A DNA stretch of 64,000 nucleotides from Pseudorasbora parva. Its lineage: Eukaryota; Chordata; Actinopteri; Cypriniformes; Gobionidae. The translations under genes and the position numbers were made by a program. Shown here one piece after another: positions 1 through 11,501 of the stretch. The stretch covers positions 6,126,320 through 6,190,319 of the forward strand of contig NC_090179.1 in NCBI RefSeq assembly GCF_024679245.1, read 5' to 3'. Position 1 is the stretch's first letter. Every line of letters starts with the position of its first letter. The notes under the pieces are model-generated. The model ran no database searches and was not told the DNA's origin. It was given only the letters and a program-made list of their open reading frames with translations.

Positions 1-590
1 TACCCCAAGTACCCTAGCAACCACCAGAATACCCTAGCAACCATATAAAAAAAACCTGGCAACCACCCTAAATATGTTAACAACCACCTGAGTACCATAG
101 CAACCATATAGCAACACCCTAGCAACCAATCTGAGTACGTTAGCAACCACAAAGCAACATCCTAGCAACCACCCCAAGTACTCTTGGAACCACCTTAGTA
201 GCCTAGAAACTGACTTGCAACACCCTAGCAACCACCCTCAGTACATTAGCAACCACAAAGCAACACCCTAGCAACCACCCCAAGTACCCTAGCAACCACC
301 TGAGTATCCTAAAAACCCCATAGCAACACCCTGGCAACCGCCCTGAGTATGTTAGCAACCACCTATAAACCACCCCAGCAACCACCTGAGTACCCTAGCA
401 ACCGCATACCAACACCCTAGCAACCACACTGAGTACATTAGAAACCACAAAGCAGCATCCTAGCAACCACCCCGAGTAGCCTAGCAAACACCCCAAGTAC
501 CCAAGCAACCACCTGAGAATCCTACAAACCGTATAACAACATCCTGGCAACCACTCTGAGTATGTTAGCAACCACCCTAGCAACCAAGAT
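1..590. repeat. Degenerate 'CTAGCAACC' minisatellite
   Basis: The stretch is built from variants of CCTAGCAACCACC, TGAGTACCCTAGCAACC and GCATAGCAACACC, with a looser higher-order period of roughly 110-120 bases marked by the recurring GAGTA(C/T)(A/G)TTAGCAACC. The short open frames across it come from the periodicity and are not genes. The same repeat resumes at 6762, so the DNA between is probably an insertion into this array or a break in it. Confidence 0.85.
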
Positions 591-818
591 GGCAACACGT
601 CTCTCCTCTCTTTCGTCTCTGTCCTGTTTGTCGTGTTCAACGTTATTTTAAACTGACTGTTTATGGACACGATCTATGCCTATACCCAGTCTATTTTTTG
701 CTTTTTTACGAAATTTACAACTCTGCGTTACCATCGGCTGCGGGGAGTATTGTAAACCTCCTGCAGCTGAGCGCTCCAGGCTCCGGTTGTTGAAAACCTT
801 CTACAAATGTGAAGAAGT

Positions 819-905
819 CCATATTTAGTCCCCTTACCCATTCCATATTTCCCCTTACCCATTCCATATTTCTCCTTACCCATTCCATATTTCCCCTTAC
901 CCATT
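819..905. repeat. Short 21-bp tandem repeat, four copies
   Basis: Four consecutive copies of a 21-base unit made of CCATATTTCCCC followed by TTACCCATT. The first copy has three extra bases (AGT) and the third has a C-to-T change. It is a simple local expansion with no coding meaning that I can see. Confidence 0.8.
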
Positions 906-2314
906 CCAGCTTATGGACAAACACCCAATAGCCGAAGCTACACCGTCGTTTACAAGCGTTTGTGGACATACCTGTGAAACTGCCTGCTGAACTCTTCCTG
1001 GTCTCCCGTAGACGAGCTACTCTCCATCATGGGAACTCTACAGGTAATCTGGTTGTTACTTTTTACTTTGGATCTGAATTTTTCAACCTGTGCGTATCAT
1101 GAGGACTTTTCCGACGTCTTTGCGATACGTTGTGACAGAGTTTACTTGTCCCAACGGGAAATAACACGACCCTTTTAACAGCAGTTTGGATTTTAGAAAT
1201 AAGAATACTTGCTTTAGTTTTGGCTTCTCGCGTGTGTGCGTGTATTCTGAGTTCAAATGTCCTGCATGTCCGGCGGTTCTTTCCGAGGTCGGTGTAGAGC
1301 GGCTGGTCGCTTGAAGTGTGCTGATTTCTCCTCCCTGAAGAAATGCCCTCGGGGCTAGTAAGTTAGTAGGTTGCCCGGAGGTGTTGGATGCGATGCAACA
1401 AACGAAAAGAGGAAGGAAGAGAGAGAGTTGGGGCCTGCTGGCCCAATAGTCGTGTGTGGGCCTCGGTTTCTGGTCCCACACAGCACATGGCTCTGTGTAT
1501 GGAGGCCCTCCCTGCTTGGAGGGCCTGCATTGGTGGCCTGGCTCAAGGGCCAGCCACGATGACGTGTTGGTTCAGCCAGAGAGAGAAGAGAGAGGGAGGG
1601 CATCCGAGCACCTCCCTTTTTAAGGTCTGGGAGTAGTCCCACCCTCCTGGGTTAGACTTAACCAATGAGATTGTTGGGATTTCCAAGCGGGAAATTCCTC
1701 TGGAGATTTTATGGCTCTTTGTTTCAAGCTTGAATCAATGGGTCTCTGCCCATTCATACTCTAATTAATGCAACAAACACACACTGCATTCTCTGAATAA
1801 GTGACATACATGGAAGTGTAAGTCGTGAAGTGAGCATTAATTTGATAGGAGACATGACATATATGAGGTTACCTGAACTAGTAATTTGTTAAGACAAAGA
1901 CAAAAAGATGCAAAATACCATACAGAAGAAACATTTTACAAGACAGTTATGTGTTTACATACAATGTCCTGGGGTGCATGTTCATTTATAGATGGTTTGT
2001 CTATAATTTGAGGCAAAAGCGTGTGTTTTACAAGCTTCGTGTCTTAAACTCTTTGTGTCTGAAACTTTTCCTGTGGCCAAATTCTTTTGGGCCGTAAAAC
2101 GTCTTATCAGATGGTTTCCAGGGTAACGGAGAATCTTTCTCTGTTGTGTTGGGGGAAGGTCTGTTACTAAGCACAAAGCATTCAAAACATATTTGTTAAA
2201 TGTAACTGGCGATTGTGTGTTTGATTCGCCTGAGTCGCTACACACACTCCAAAACAGGAGTATTGCGGTGAACTTTTCATCCATGAACCTGACATTCATC
2301 TCTTCCTTGTTTGT
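906..2314. other. Non-coding stretch, possibly LINE 5' region
   Basis: I see no convincing gene here. A GC-richer part lies at about 1340-1660, with a 9-bp perfect inverted repeat (AGGCCCTCC / GGAGGGCCT) at 1503-1526. Because the flanking minisatellite stops near 590 and resumes at 6762, this stretch could be the 5' untranslated region of the LINE whose coding part starts near 2315. That is inference from position only; a comparison with LINE consensus sequences would settle it. Confidence 0.35.
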
Positions 2315-3174
2315 TTGCGTCTGATTAGAGACAATTTTATAGTGTTTGGACAAAGATCATGTCTCACTCAGCATTGTGCAATCAAACGAGATGATATATT
2401 AAAGCATGTTTGGAAACGTTGTTTTATTATATTGATGTTACTGCTGGCTGGAAATGTTAAGCCAAACCCAGGACCCGAGCCTGAATGTTTATACACACCT
2501 GGAGATTTCGCTAATAGATCTGGCTTGAAAATTGTACATTTAAATATCCGTAGTCTGGAGCCAAAGATGGATTTTGTTAGGATATGGGCAAATTCGACAA
2601 ATGCAGGCATTTTTGTTTTATCGGAAACGTGGCTTAAAAAAATCTGTTAGTGATAATGATATTGCGATTAGGAGATACAATGTATTTCGTGCGGATAGGA
2701 GGAGTAAGGGAGGAGGCGTGGTTATTTACGTGAAGTCTAAGTATCATACCACTTTATTGAAGACTATGAGGATCACAAAATGTTTTGAATTGCTGGCTAT
2801 TGATCTGAAACTAGGAACTACCAGTTTGACTGTTGCTGGTTGTTATAGGCCCCCGTCAGCTCTTAAAGAAACATTATCAACACTCTCAGCTGTGCTGACA
2901 GATATTGTAAATCACAAAGAAATAATTCTGCTTGGTGATTTAAATTGGGACTGGATGAAAGATGATTCAAAGGACTTAAAGGCTTACTGTGATTCTGTTC
3001 ATTTAACACAAGTAGTAAATACTCCAACTCCCCCAAACACAAAAAAATCTAAATAAATCCACGTTCATTGATATTATTTTAGTAAACCGACCTGATAAAT
3101 GTACACAGATTGGTATTTTCCCAAATGACATAAGTGATCACTGTGCTATTGGCATTATTAGAAACTGTAAACCT
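2315..3174 (+). pseudogene. LINE ORF2, N-terminal endonuclease part (broken)
   Basis: Remnant of a non-LTR retrotransposon polyprotein, L2/CR1/Rex1-like in general appearance. The start has a hydrophobic run (LMLLLAG) and a GNVKPNPGP motif (2450-2476). Apurinic-endonuclease landmarks follow: KIVHLNIRSL and LSETW at the front, GGGVVIYVK, LLGDLNWDW, and FIDIILV with SDHCAIG near 3065-3145. At least two frameshifts break it, both at runs of A (about 2634-2641 and about 3040-3047), so the domain is read in three frames. It was active as a nicking endonuclease in the parent element; this copy cannot encode one. The assignment to non-LTR retrotransposons is firm, the clade is not. Confidence 0.85.
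2450..2476 (+). other. 2A-like NPGP motif in LINE N-terminus
   Basis: The codons spell GNVKPNPGP just after a Leu-rich run. Ribosome-skipping 2A peptides end in D(V/I)ExNPGP, and 2A-like sequences are known at the N-termini of some non-LTR retrotransposons. Here the NPGP tail is kept, but the usual Asp and Glu are Asn and Lys, so skipping activity is doubtful. Confidence 0.55.
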
Positions 3175-4136
3175 GTGAAAACACCTTCAAGAATAGTGGA
3201 GAAACGACACTTTAAGACCTTTGACCAACTAGCTTTCATTCCTGATATGTATCATTGTGATTGGGATAGAATATCATGCATTCCTGATGTTGATTTGGCA
3301 TGGACTTATTTTAAGGGTCTATTTATGGGAGTTTTAAATAAACATGCACCTCTAAGGAGGTTCAAGGTTAAAGGGAGGGATAACGCTTGGTTTTCTGATG
3401 CATTATCCTCTCTGCTACATGAGAGGGACCTGGCCTGGGCAAGGGCAAGGAAAGCAGGATTGTTTATTGACCTTTCTAAGGCTTTTGATACAGTGGATCA
3501 CAGCATTCTTTTAAAATGCGTAGTTAAAATTGGGGTGTCCTCAAATGCGGTAAGTTGTTTTAAAAATGATCTTATAGGTAGGTTTCAATGTGTTACATGT
3601 GATAGTATAACATCAGGGAAGGCTGCAATTACAATCAGGGATCCACAAAGCTCCATCTTAGGCCCACTTTTGTTTACCATCTACATAAATTCTATTTCTG
3701 AACGTGTAAATGCTAATGTACAGCTTTATGCGGATGACACCATCATCTATTGCACTGCACCCTCTCCATGTGAGGCGTTAATAAAACTGCAGGAGGCTTT
3801 CACAGTCTTGCAAGAAAATTGAAGGAAATTAAAGTTAGTGTTTAATGCTAAAAAAAAACAAATACATGCTGTTCACACACTCCAAGTTCAAAGTAAAATA
3901 TCTAACTCCAATTGTAACCGCACAGGGACAGGAAATAGAGAAGGTGTCATGCTACACATATCTAGGTTTTTTATTGGATGAAAATATTTCTTTTAATCCT
4001 CATGTTATGCATGTGGTAAAGAAACTTAGAGTATAGCGAGGTTTCTTTTTTAGAAATAAGGCTTGCTTTAATTTGAATGCTAGAAAAGAACTTGCAGCAG
4101 CCACATTTTTATCTGTTCTGGATTATGGCGACATTA
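3175..4136 (+). pseudogene. LINE reverse transcriptase, internally deleted
   Basis: Continuation of the LINE polyprotein. The linker after the endonuclease runs to about 3450 and joins abruptly to reverse transcriptase block FIDLSKAFDTVDH (about 3462-3500), so the fingers region expected between them is missing. Further blocks are SSILGPLLFTIYIN, where the usual GxPQGS is altered to DPQSS, and the catalytic YADD at 3727-3738. After a stop at about 3820 the reading frame changes and YLGFLLD of the thumb region is seen at about 3955. The coding sequence is cut at 4136 by a DNA transposon and resumes at 6147. Several stops and frameshifts make it a dead copy. Confidence 0.88.
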
Positions 4137-4142
4137 TGCATG

Positions 4143-4279
4143 CAGGGCTCTCAAGTTTTGAACTGAGTTCAGAGTGAGATTTCGGCCGTGGGTTTGGCTG
4201 GGTACGGGGGTCTGATATGAAAAATGACAAATTCGTACAAATAAAATAAATATGTATTTAATTAGTGTGTGTGTGTGTT

Positions 4280-4375
<96 letters not shown>

Positions 4376-6146
4376 GTTAGTGTTGTTTATTGGTGTTGGT
4401 AGCAGGTTTTTGAGGCCTTCAGCCCAGAGGATGGTGGCACCTTAACATGAGCACGGTCGCGCTGAAGTGAGCTGTGGTTTACAACAGAGATTATTTTACT
4501 CTCAAATAATCTTAGACAAGCTGCCTATGATTATTGTTTGCTATATTAGTATGGTTGTATTTTTTCCTCTCTTTATGACAGCAGAAACAACTCCCACACC
4601 AATACAGCATCACTTTTTAGCCATACAGATAGGCTAAGTACAAGACATAATTATAAACTGTCTACTTTTATTTGTGTACACTCAAAATACCAACAAAGGC
4701 TGTGGCTTCAGGTAACGGAGCACACAACTCCAAACAGTCTTTATTTCAAATATGTATTTTGTTTATTAAAAGCAAAGTTTTTAATTTCAAAAGCATTTCT
4801 GAATTCAGTTAAAATAACAAAATGTAAAAAAAAAAATTTTTGCCACCATGCAAAATTTAATTAATGCTTGAATAACACCTATGTCTCCTTTCCATTAAAA
4901 ATAATGGCTAGTGCGGTGACGTGGCATAATTTTTTGGAATTGCTTGAACATGTTAAACACATCTAATTATTTCTGTAATACATTTTAATTTTAATTTTGC
5001 AACTTATATAAAGTATTAGCCTACAATATACAATTTATGTTTAAATTTTATGTTAAAACTAGTGTAGGAAATAGCAAATGTAAATTATATTATTCAATTT
5101 GAATTATTATTTTGCTCCAAATGTTGCACACATGGTATGGAAAATGTAAATGTAAATTTTGAAATGCATTGCCATTTTACATATTGCATTGAAAATTTTA
5201 TATCGCTACACTTCAGCTTCCATAAATAGGGGTGAGCACGAATATATTTGATCTGTAATTAATGTTAGTAAAATTTCAATATTATTTTTATTTTTCGATA
5301 TTGCTTCGCAGGCCTAAATGCAGTGAATCCATTATACATCCCTCTAAATCTCGCAGTTTTAACTAAATCCACTGGGTGGTGCTGTGGAGCGGGTTAATAA
5401 CTTGACTGTATTTGATCACTAATGTCGTCTGCCTCGTGATGTTTGGAATTACTTAAATGAAAATGATCTTACAAAATGGAGTTACTTTTAATAAATTAAT
5501 TAATGAAAGTGAGTTTTAAAAAAATCACATCCAAACACCAGTCGAATGAGGACAGCTGTCCATCACCGCATTCATGAGTGCAGAAGAGCACAGATGTTCA
5601 CTGAGTGAGAGCGCAATAACATACAGCAAAATGCATTTCATGCAAATCATGATTGAGACAAGGCTTTCTTTAAGTTTTGTTGAGGGATTAAGAACAGAAA
5701 ACAAAGTGCTGTCAGAAACTTAACTTGACACCGTTATCTTTGTGTCTCTGCGTCTGTCATCGGGGTTTGTAGTTGCCAACTAACGGTACTTCAGCGAGCA
5801 TTTGATTCAATGAGCGAGATTGTGGCGTGAATCACAGAATGTGACGTTGGAATCAGAACGTAAACGTTATTGGGTGGAGGGAATATCTATATCTTACCCA
5901 GATACAGCAAATCTATTTTATGATTGGCTGTTCGGTCTCTATATATTTTATATTAGATTAACTGGTGCGTGGCAGGGCCGTCAGACCTCTATGGGGAACT
6001 CGCTTGATTCCTCTAATAGCGCGCAACCTAGTGTGTGTTACCCTGGCGATTTCTCTGCGTGAGAAATACAAGGTGTGGCGTGTGAGCGTGTGAACGGGTT
6101 GAAATGCGTGTGTCTCACGCCCAATGCGTGAGACTTGAGAGCCCTG
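4143..6146. mobile_element. 2.0-kb DNA transposon inserted in the LINE
   Basis: The ends are a perfect 14-bp terminal inverted repeat, CAGGGCTCTCAAGT at the left and its complement at the right. The hexamer TGCATG flanks both ends (4137-4142 and 6147-6152) as a target-site duplication; removing the element and one hexamer puts the LINE frame back in register across the junction. No transposase is visible inside, so it is non-autonomous. The interior is AT-rich and contains a (GT)n/(GA)n tract. A 6-bp duplication is unusual for the common 8-bp hAT or TA Tc1 families, so I leave the superfamily open. Confidence 0.85.
4264..4372. repeat. (GT)n-(GA)n microsatellite
   Basis: A short GT run followed by about 45 uninterrupted GA dinucleotides, inside the 2-kb DNA transposon. 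Confidence 0.95.
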
Positions 6147-6553
6147 TGCATGCCTCAAAGTCTGTATTGCGTTCTCTGGATTCTGTCTACCATTCAGCAC
6201 GACGATTTATAACAAAAGCAGACTATAATACACATCACTGCAATTTGTACAGCTTATCTGGTTGGTTACCACTGTCTATACGCAGACAACGCAATTGGTT
6301 GATTTTCATTTATAAAGCAATTACTGGATCATTACCATCATATTTATCAGTATTTTCATTGGCAACCAACAATAGATATAACCTCAGGTCCAACAATAGC
6401 ATACTTTTTAATGAGCCTACTGTTCATTTTGAATTTGGTAAAAGAGCCTACCGTTACAATGCTCCATCAACCTGGAACGCACTACAGAAAGAACTGAAAC
6501 TAAACGTGTTTATCTCCATCTCTGATTTTAAGTCGTATCTGGTAGACACTTAA
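6147..6553 (+). pseudogene. LINE ORF2 C-terminal part
   Basis: This resumes the LINE polyprotein after the transposon. Residues such as VYHSARRFIT, LYSLSGWLPL, RRQRNWLIFIYKAI, SLPSYLS, YNLRSN and APSTWNALQKEL are typical of the C-terminal tail of fish L2/CR1/Rex1-type elements. It ends in a normal stop at 6551-6553. Across the target duplication the upstream residues (LDYGDI) and these residues are in one frame, which shows the insertion is secondary. Confidence 0.85.
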
Positions 6554-6761
6554 CATCATACATGTGAGTGTGTCTAGACTTTTTGTTGTTTACAGCCTGC
6601 ATATTCTCACATGTTAATTGTTTTTTTGTTTTTTTATGTTGTGGCCATCTCTGTTTTTATGTGTCTTATTTAGCTATGTGCTGCCTTTTCTTGGCCAGGG
6701 CTCACTTGAAAAAGAGACTACTGTCTCATTGTGACTACCCTGGTAAAAAACAAACAAAAAA
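6554..6761 (+). mobile_element. LINE 3' untranslated tail
   Basis: The segment after the stop contains a CTTGGCCAGGGCTC stretch, TTGAAAAAGAGACTACTGTC, and a final CCTGGTAAAAAACAAAC-type A-rich end. This layout is common in the 3' ends of teleost LINEs. The minisatellite restarts immediately afterwards, so this marks the 3' boundary of the insertion. Confidence 0.65.
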
Positions 6762-6935
6762 ACACCTGAGTACCCTAGCAACCGCATAGCAACACCCTTG
6801 CAACCACCCTGAGTACATTAAAAACCACAATGCAGCACCCTAGCAACCACCTGAGTAGCCTAGCAACCGACTTCCAAAACCCTAGCAACCACCCTCAGTG
6901 CATTAGCAACCACAAAGCAGCACCCTTGCACTCGT
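6762..6935. repeat. 'CTAGCAACC' minisatellite, second block
   Basis: Same repeat family as positions 1-590 (CACCTGAGTACCCTAGCAACC-type units), resuming directly at the LINE 3' end. It ends near 6935, where unrelated DNA begins. Confidence 0.8.
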
Positions 6936-7088
6936 TTGTATCACATTTCGTTATCGCAGTGCCACAGTAGAAAACGAAACTATATCCGTACGGCCGGATC
7001 GGATAGGCACTGAATGGAATAATTAATAAACAGAGAGAACAGTTTGTCCCGATGGAAAAGCAGCTCCAGCGGTCTATTTTAGATGAAG

Positions 7089-7410
7089 GGGTATAAAACA
7101 GGATTGGGATTGGGCCTTAGTGCTGCAGACACCCTCTCACGAGCAGCAGCAGAAGTAGAGCGAGGACAACAGAAGGAGATGTGGAGATACATGTGAACAT
7201 GGTGTTACTGCGTTTCCTGTGTCAGATGCAAAGCCAAAGCAAAGAGCAGAGCAAACCAAAAAACACACCGGATCGCAAGTTGACATCGATAACATGAATA
7301 ATGGAAGGCCGACGGGATCCTCTCCACAATATCGGGATCTAAGAGCTGTGGATGAAATTCTCCTGAAACAAAACAGTGAAAAAAAAAAGAGTGATGTTGG
7401 TATACAATAA
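7089..7410 (+). promoter_or_regulatory. Possible TATA promoter and short exon
   Basis: A TATAAAA box lies at 7092-7098. About 100 bases on is an ATG at 7200 with a 32-codon frame, and a splice-acceptor-like TTTCCTGTGTCAG at about 7213-7225. After that acceptor a second frame stays open to 7410 and is rich in Lys, Gln and Glu. I recognise no protein family. Transcript evidence would decide between a real first or second exon and chance. Confidence 0.2.
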
Positions 7411-7559
7411 ATGTCTTATTTTCACAATGTCTGCACTTAAAGAGGATTGCTGCGCATGTTTAACTGAACTCAGTGCCTGGACAAACGCTCGAGCGATGAG
7501 TGATTCCAAATTCAACACCTGTGATTGGCCAATTCTGTTGTAGAAGTCTACAAACATGT

Positions 7560-8214
7560 CTGTGATTGGCTACATTACTCACCGAGGCGAACACACGTTG
7601 GAAATGTAATCGTTTGACAAGTGCAAATACAGATACACACTGGATCTTTTGCTAGCTCCTTTTCGCTGATAATATGCAATTATTACGAATTTTTCGCTGC
7701 ATTCGCGCTGTAAACCAATGCTGCCTCTCAGTCTTTCTGACACCTAGCGGGGGCGTAATCACAGTCGCTCCAGCTGACGATGACATCACGTGCATTCCCT
7801 CTTTACCCATCTGAGCTGTGTTCCTCACAATCTGGACGGGCCAATCACATCGAGTATAGAGTCGGCGGGCGGGGCCATAATGACGACGGCCGAGTTGCGT
7901 TTGCGTGCTTCTGTTGTCTAGTAAACACAGAAACTGGCGAACGGCGGCGGGCTTTCGAATCAGCTCTGACCGCGACTCTGGAAGACTTGGAGTTAAGCTT
8001 TTCTCTGAGATAAGAACAAAGAGCGGCACTGAAGTCATTCTTAAAAAGGGAAGATGTGTTCGGAGTTTAGCCGACCGGATACGGCGAATGTTTAATCTGT
8101 CAGCGAGCTCTGCTTCACCTTCGTTGCTCTGGTTGGTGTAGCGCTATCCTATCACGTGCAGAGGGAGTTTGAAAGACAACCGTTTATCCCGCCCCTCGGA
8201 TTGAGCTGTCAATG
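7560..8214 (+). promoter_or_regulatory. CpG-rich promoter-like stretch with splice donor
   Basis: This stretch is clearly richer in CpG than its surroundings. It has a CCAAT box (7841-7845), a perfect GC box GGGCGGGGC (7867-7875), CACGTG motifs near 7788 and 8153, and a consensus donor AATG|GTGAGT at 8214/8215. It resembles a housekeeping-type promoter plus a 5' exon reading to the right. I could not find following coding exons, so it may drive a non-coding transcript or a gene outside the window. Confidence 0.35.
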
Positions 8215-8220
8215 GTGAGT

Positions 8221-10185
8221 TTCCAGACCAAACATCTTGATGTGGGGCTGGCTTGTCAGGCTAACACAGAATGTTACAAACAGAAGAAAATGAGAAGATA
8301 GAAATAAAGACAAACATGTTATTACTGCACTACAGATTGTTTCATTGCAAAATATTGAAGAAAACAATCATCTGTGATCTCCTCCTCCAGTGAATAGAGA
8401 CTCATAATAGCACAGAAACACAATAAAACAGAGCTAAACGAGACTAAAAGAGTGGGACGTGAGAGAACAGAAGAGATGGCTTTAAAACATCAGGATTTAT
8501 TCATTATTTAATGTGTCGCCATCATTTCTGTCCTTTCCTCTCCGTGAGTTTTGACCATTTCAGTAATTCAATTAAAAGTGCAATAAAGTGATCAGTGCAG
8601 GAGAAATAAATGAAAACTGTTAAAGAGCTGACAGTGTTTTTACAGTATGGTTTTCACTTCTCTGATTCTTTCAGGTTTATGTCACATTGCATTGATCCAC
8701 ATTTGGAAAAATCATCTGATAAATGACTAAATGAGATTATAAACATGATCGGATGATGACAAACTTATTATATCACACAGATGTGATCAAACAAAGTCCT
8801 CTTTATGATTTATGATCAGGAGCTCTGCAGAAAGAGAAATGAAAGACAGAACTGATCAAATGAATGAGCCAAAGAGAGCAAACCAGAAATAATGAAGAAA
8901 AACAAAAGACCAAACTGAAGAGAAGCGAGAGGAAAACACAATGAGCCTTTGATGCGTTGAGGTCACTCCAGTGGACGGCTGTTCATAAAGCATGTTCTTG
9001 CATTGCATGGGTTTTGATGGCATAGTTGCACATCAGCCTCTACAGTGGACCCTCGAGCATCATCCACACATTCACACCGAGAGGAAAGACTCTTATATCC
9101 ATGTTTCTTATATCCATATCCATATCATATCCATGTTTCCCTCCAATGGCCAGTCAGAAATGCCAAGTTTCTCCAGAATATCCGTCCATTCCTTCTATCC
9201 TAGGAGACTCTTGCAGGTAAAAACAAGTTGTAGCATCAGCAATATCTAATGAGTCATATCACAGTTACATTTCCCAAGTGTTGATTTTAGATCGGGAGAA
9301 AGTTCTGATGAATCATCTGTCCACTATAGCTATATTTCAGCTACAGATCATAATCTGACTGTGACTGTTGTTTCTGAAGATGCTTCATCTGCTGTAACTT
9401 TGACTGTAAATAAATGTATTTGTGTTATTAGAATGTGATTTGCATGAACATCAAACAGTAATCTGATTATGTAATGCATGTTGCTTGTAAAGCGTTTCCC
9501 CAACACTGCTCATTTCAGACGAGACTGAAAACAGCTGATGGCCAGATCTTCTCAGAGGAGAGCTGTGGGAGAAATGTGTCCATGTTGAGCATAATCAGAT
9601 TGATCAGCTGATGAGGGTAAATGGACAAACTCTGGCCCCCTGGAGGAGCATCTGAGATGGGTTTCCACAGCTGACTGGATGAAGAGACGTCCTCATGTTC
9701 TGAGATCACAGACACGCAAACTTCAACTTCTGTCAAGAACAACTAACTCTATCAATCTATATTTCTGTTTGTATTTCATAGTTTTCACATGATATTTTTT
9801 TAATGCACACAATATTGCTGTGTTATTATGGTATTATGTTTAATTAAGCACCTCTTTAGTTTAAATCATAAACTCTAGTGGACATCTAAAAATCTCTGAA
9901 ACGTTTAATAATGACTTTTCAAATCTTGTTTTTCATGCCCTAAGAGCAATAAAACACATCAGACGGAGGTTATCATAATTCATGCATAAACGATTAAATT
10001 ACAGGCAATAAAACATTATAAATGACACAGATAAAAACTAACTGAAAAAGAGCAGAATGAATTCGAGAATAGTCAATTAAAAAAGAGAGAAAGTACAAAA
10101 GACAGAGAGAATGAACAAATTGAGGAATAAATAAAACAAGCGCAAAACTAATTTACCACTTAATTTATTAATCTCCACGTTCACA
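8221..10185. other. No gene identified
   Basis: AT-rich DNA with only short frames. A segment at about 9515-9745 has a denser, non-random base composition and is preceded by an acceptor-like CTCATTTCAG, but it shows no recognisable protein. It may be a dispersed repeat or a non-coding exon. Confidence 0.5.
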
Positions 10186-10312
10186 CAACAACGTCTGCTC
10201 TCGCGCATGCGCCGTGGTGCTCTCGTGAACGCGCGTATCTGTTTACTTTCGTCACAAATGCAAAGTGAAAGTAAGCGGGAGCTCACCTGTCGACTGCCGC
10301 CATTTTAAGCAG
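10186..10312 (+). promoter_or_regulatory. Promoter-like island with NRF1 and YY1-type sites
   Basis: A CpG-rich patch contains a perfect GCGCATGCGC (10203-10212, the NRF1 consensus core), a purine tract AAAGTGAAAGT, and GCCGCCATTTT (10296-10306, close to the YY1 site found at many transcription starts). A donor-like AGCAG|GTAAAA follows at 10312/10313. Together these suggest a TATA-less promoter and a short untranslated first exon. No downstream coding exon is recognisable because transposons follow. Confidence 0.4.
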
Positions 10313-10540
10313 GTAAAACACTAATACGATACGGGGAAAACAGAGCTTTAAAGAGTTTAATTTCCAGGTGGAAAAGGTGCGGTATTTCATGTATTAAAAA
10401 TATAGGCCTACTTGAAATGCAGGTAGCCTATGCTATACATTTGTATTTCCAGCATGCTTATTTGAAGTGCATTAAAAATGTACTGAATTGCATTTTAATA
10501 TATTTTTAAAAAGTATATTAAAAGTATGTTGGTAATAAAT

Positions 10541-11500
10541 ACACTGTAAAAAAATACCCATCAAATTTACGGTAAAAAAATGGCAGCTCTGGTTGCCAGA
10601 ACTTTACCGTAAAAAATACAGCAGTAACGTTTTAGGTTTTACGGGACAACAGCATATAATTTAAAGGTTTATAATGTGGTAATTACAGTTAAAAAATTGT
10701 TTATTTTACAGTTAAAAACCCTATAATTTGAAAGTTTATATTGAAATAATTATGTGTACACAGTACACTATAAAACAATAATGGTAAAAAAAAAATTATT
10801 GAACTGAAATATTAAATTACCAACTTATTGAAATGCTAATATCTGTTATTTTCCTTTTATATAGTTTGACAATCACCAATTACAGTGGTGATGAGAATCA
10901 CATGATGAATCAAAGTTCATCACACGCAGCTTTTGGAGGAACAATATTAACATATAGAAGGTGCACACACAAACACTAAACACCAAACACCATCATGGTA
11001 ACACACATGATGTTTTAAAAAAGCTATAAACATTAATTTAACAACATTAGATATAGCATAAAAACTTAATGTACATAAGTGATTAGAAAAAACTAAGAAG
11101 AAACAGTCAATTCAATGAAAATGCATCAAATGCGAAGTGTCACGTGGGGAATTCTGGGAATGTCAATTTACATTTTCTCCCTCTTAATTACACAATGACC
11201 TGTTCTTTTTCACTTCGAAAAACTGTAAATTTAACGGTATTTTACTGTAAAATAAAATAAAATGTATAAACCTTTAAATTATACAGTTTTGAAATGTAAA
11301 ATAAATGGTTTTTAACCGTAATTATTACATTATACACCTTTATTATTACACCTTTATATTACTTACCTTTACACCATTATACACAAATTATATGCTGCTG
11401 TCCTGTAAAACCTTAAACGTTACTGCCATATTTTTTACGGTAAAGTTCTGGCAACCACAGCTGCCGGTTTTTTACCGTAAATTTTATGGGGATCTTTTTT
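10541..11500. mobile_element. MITE-like element with long inverted termini
   Basis: The two ends are inverted copies of each other over roughly 130 bases: the left starts near ACACTGTAAAAAAATACCC and contains AAATTTACGGTAAAAAA, GGTTGCCAGAACTTTACCG and GCAGTAACGTTT. The right end (about 11373-11500) carries the complements. The middle is AT-rich and has no transposase, so this is a non-autonomous DNA transposon of unresolved superfamily. The extreme right terminus seems trimmed where the next palindrome begins. Confidence 0.75.
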
Positions 11501-11501
11501 A

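Noticed and set aside
34..670. Leu/Val-rich minus-strand frames at the window start
   Set aside because: They follow the minisatellite period (GCTAGGGT-type complements) and have no gene features.
1371..1642. Overlapping frames on both strands in the GC-rich patch at 1.4-1.6 kb
   Set aside because: Open frames on opposite strands reflect base composition; no domain or splice structure is seen.
9515..9742. Minus-strand 75-codon frame as a gene
   Set aside because: No recognisable domain or promoter; better explained as part of a dispersed repeat or non-coding exon.
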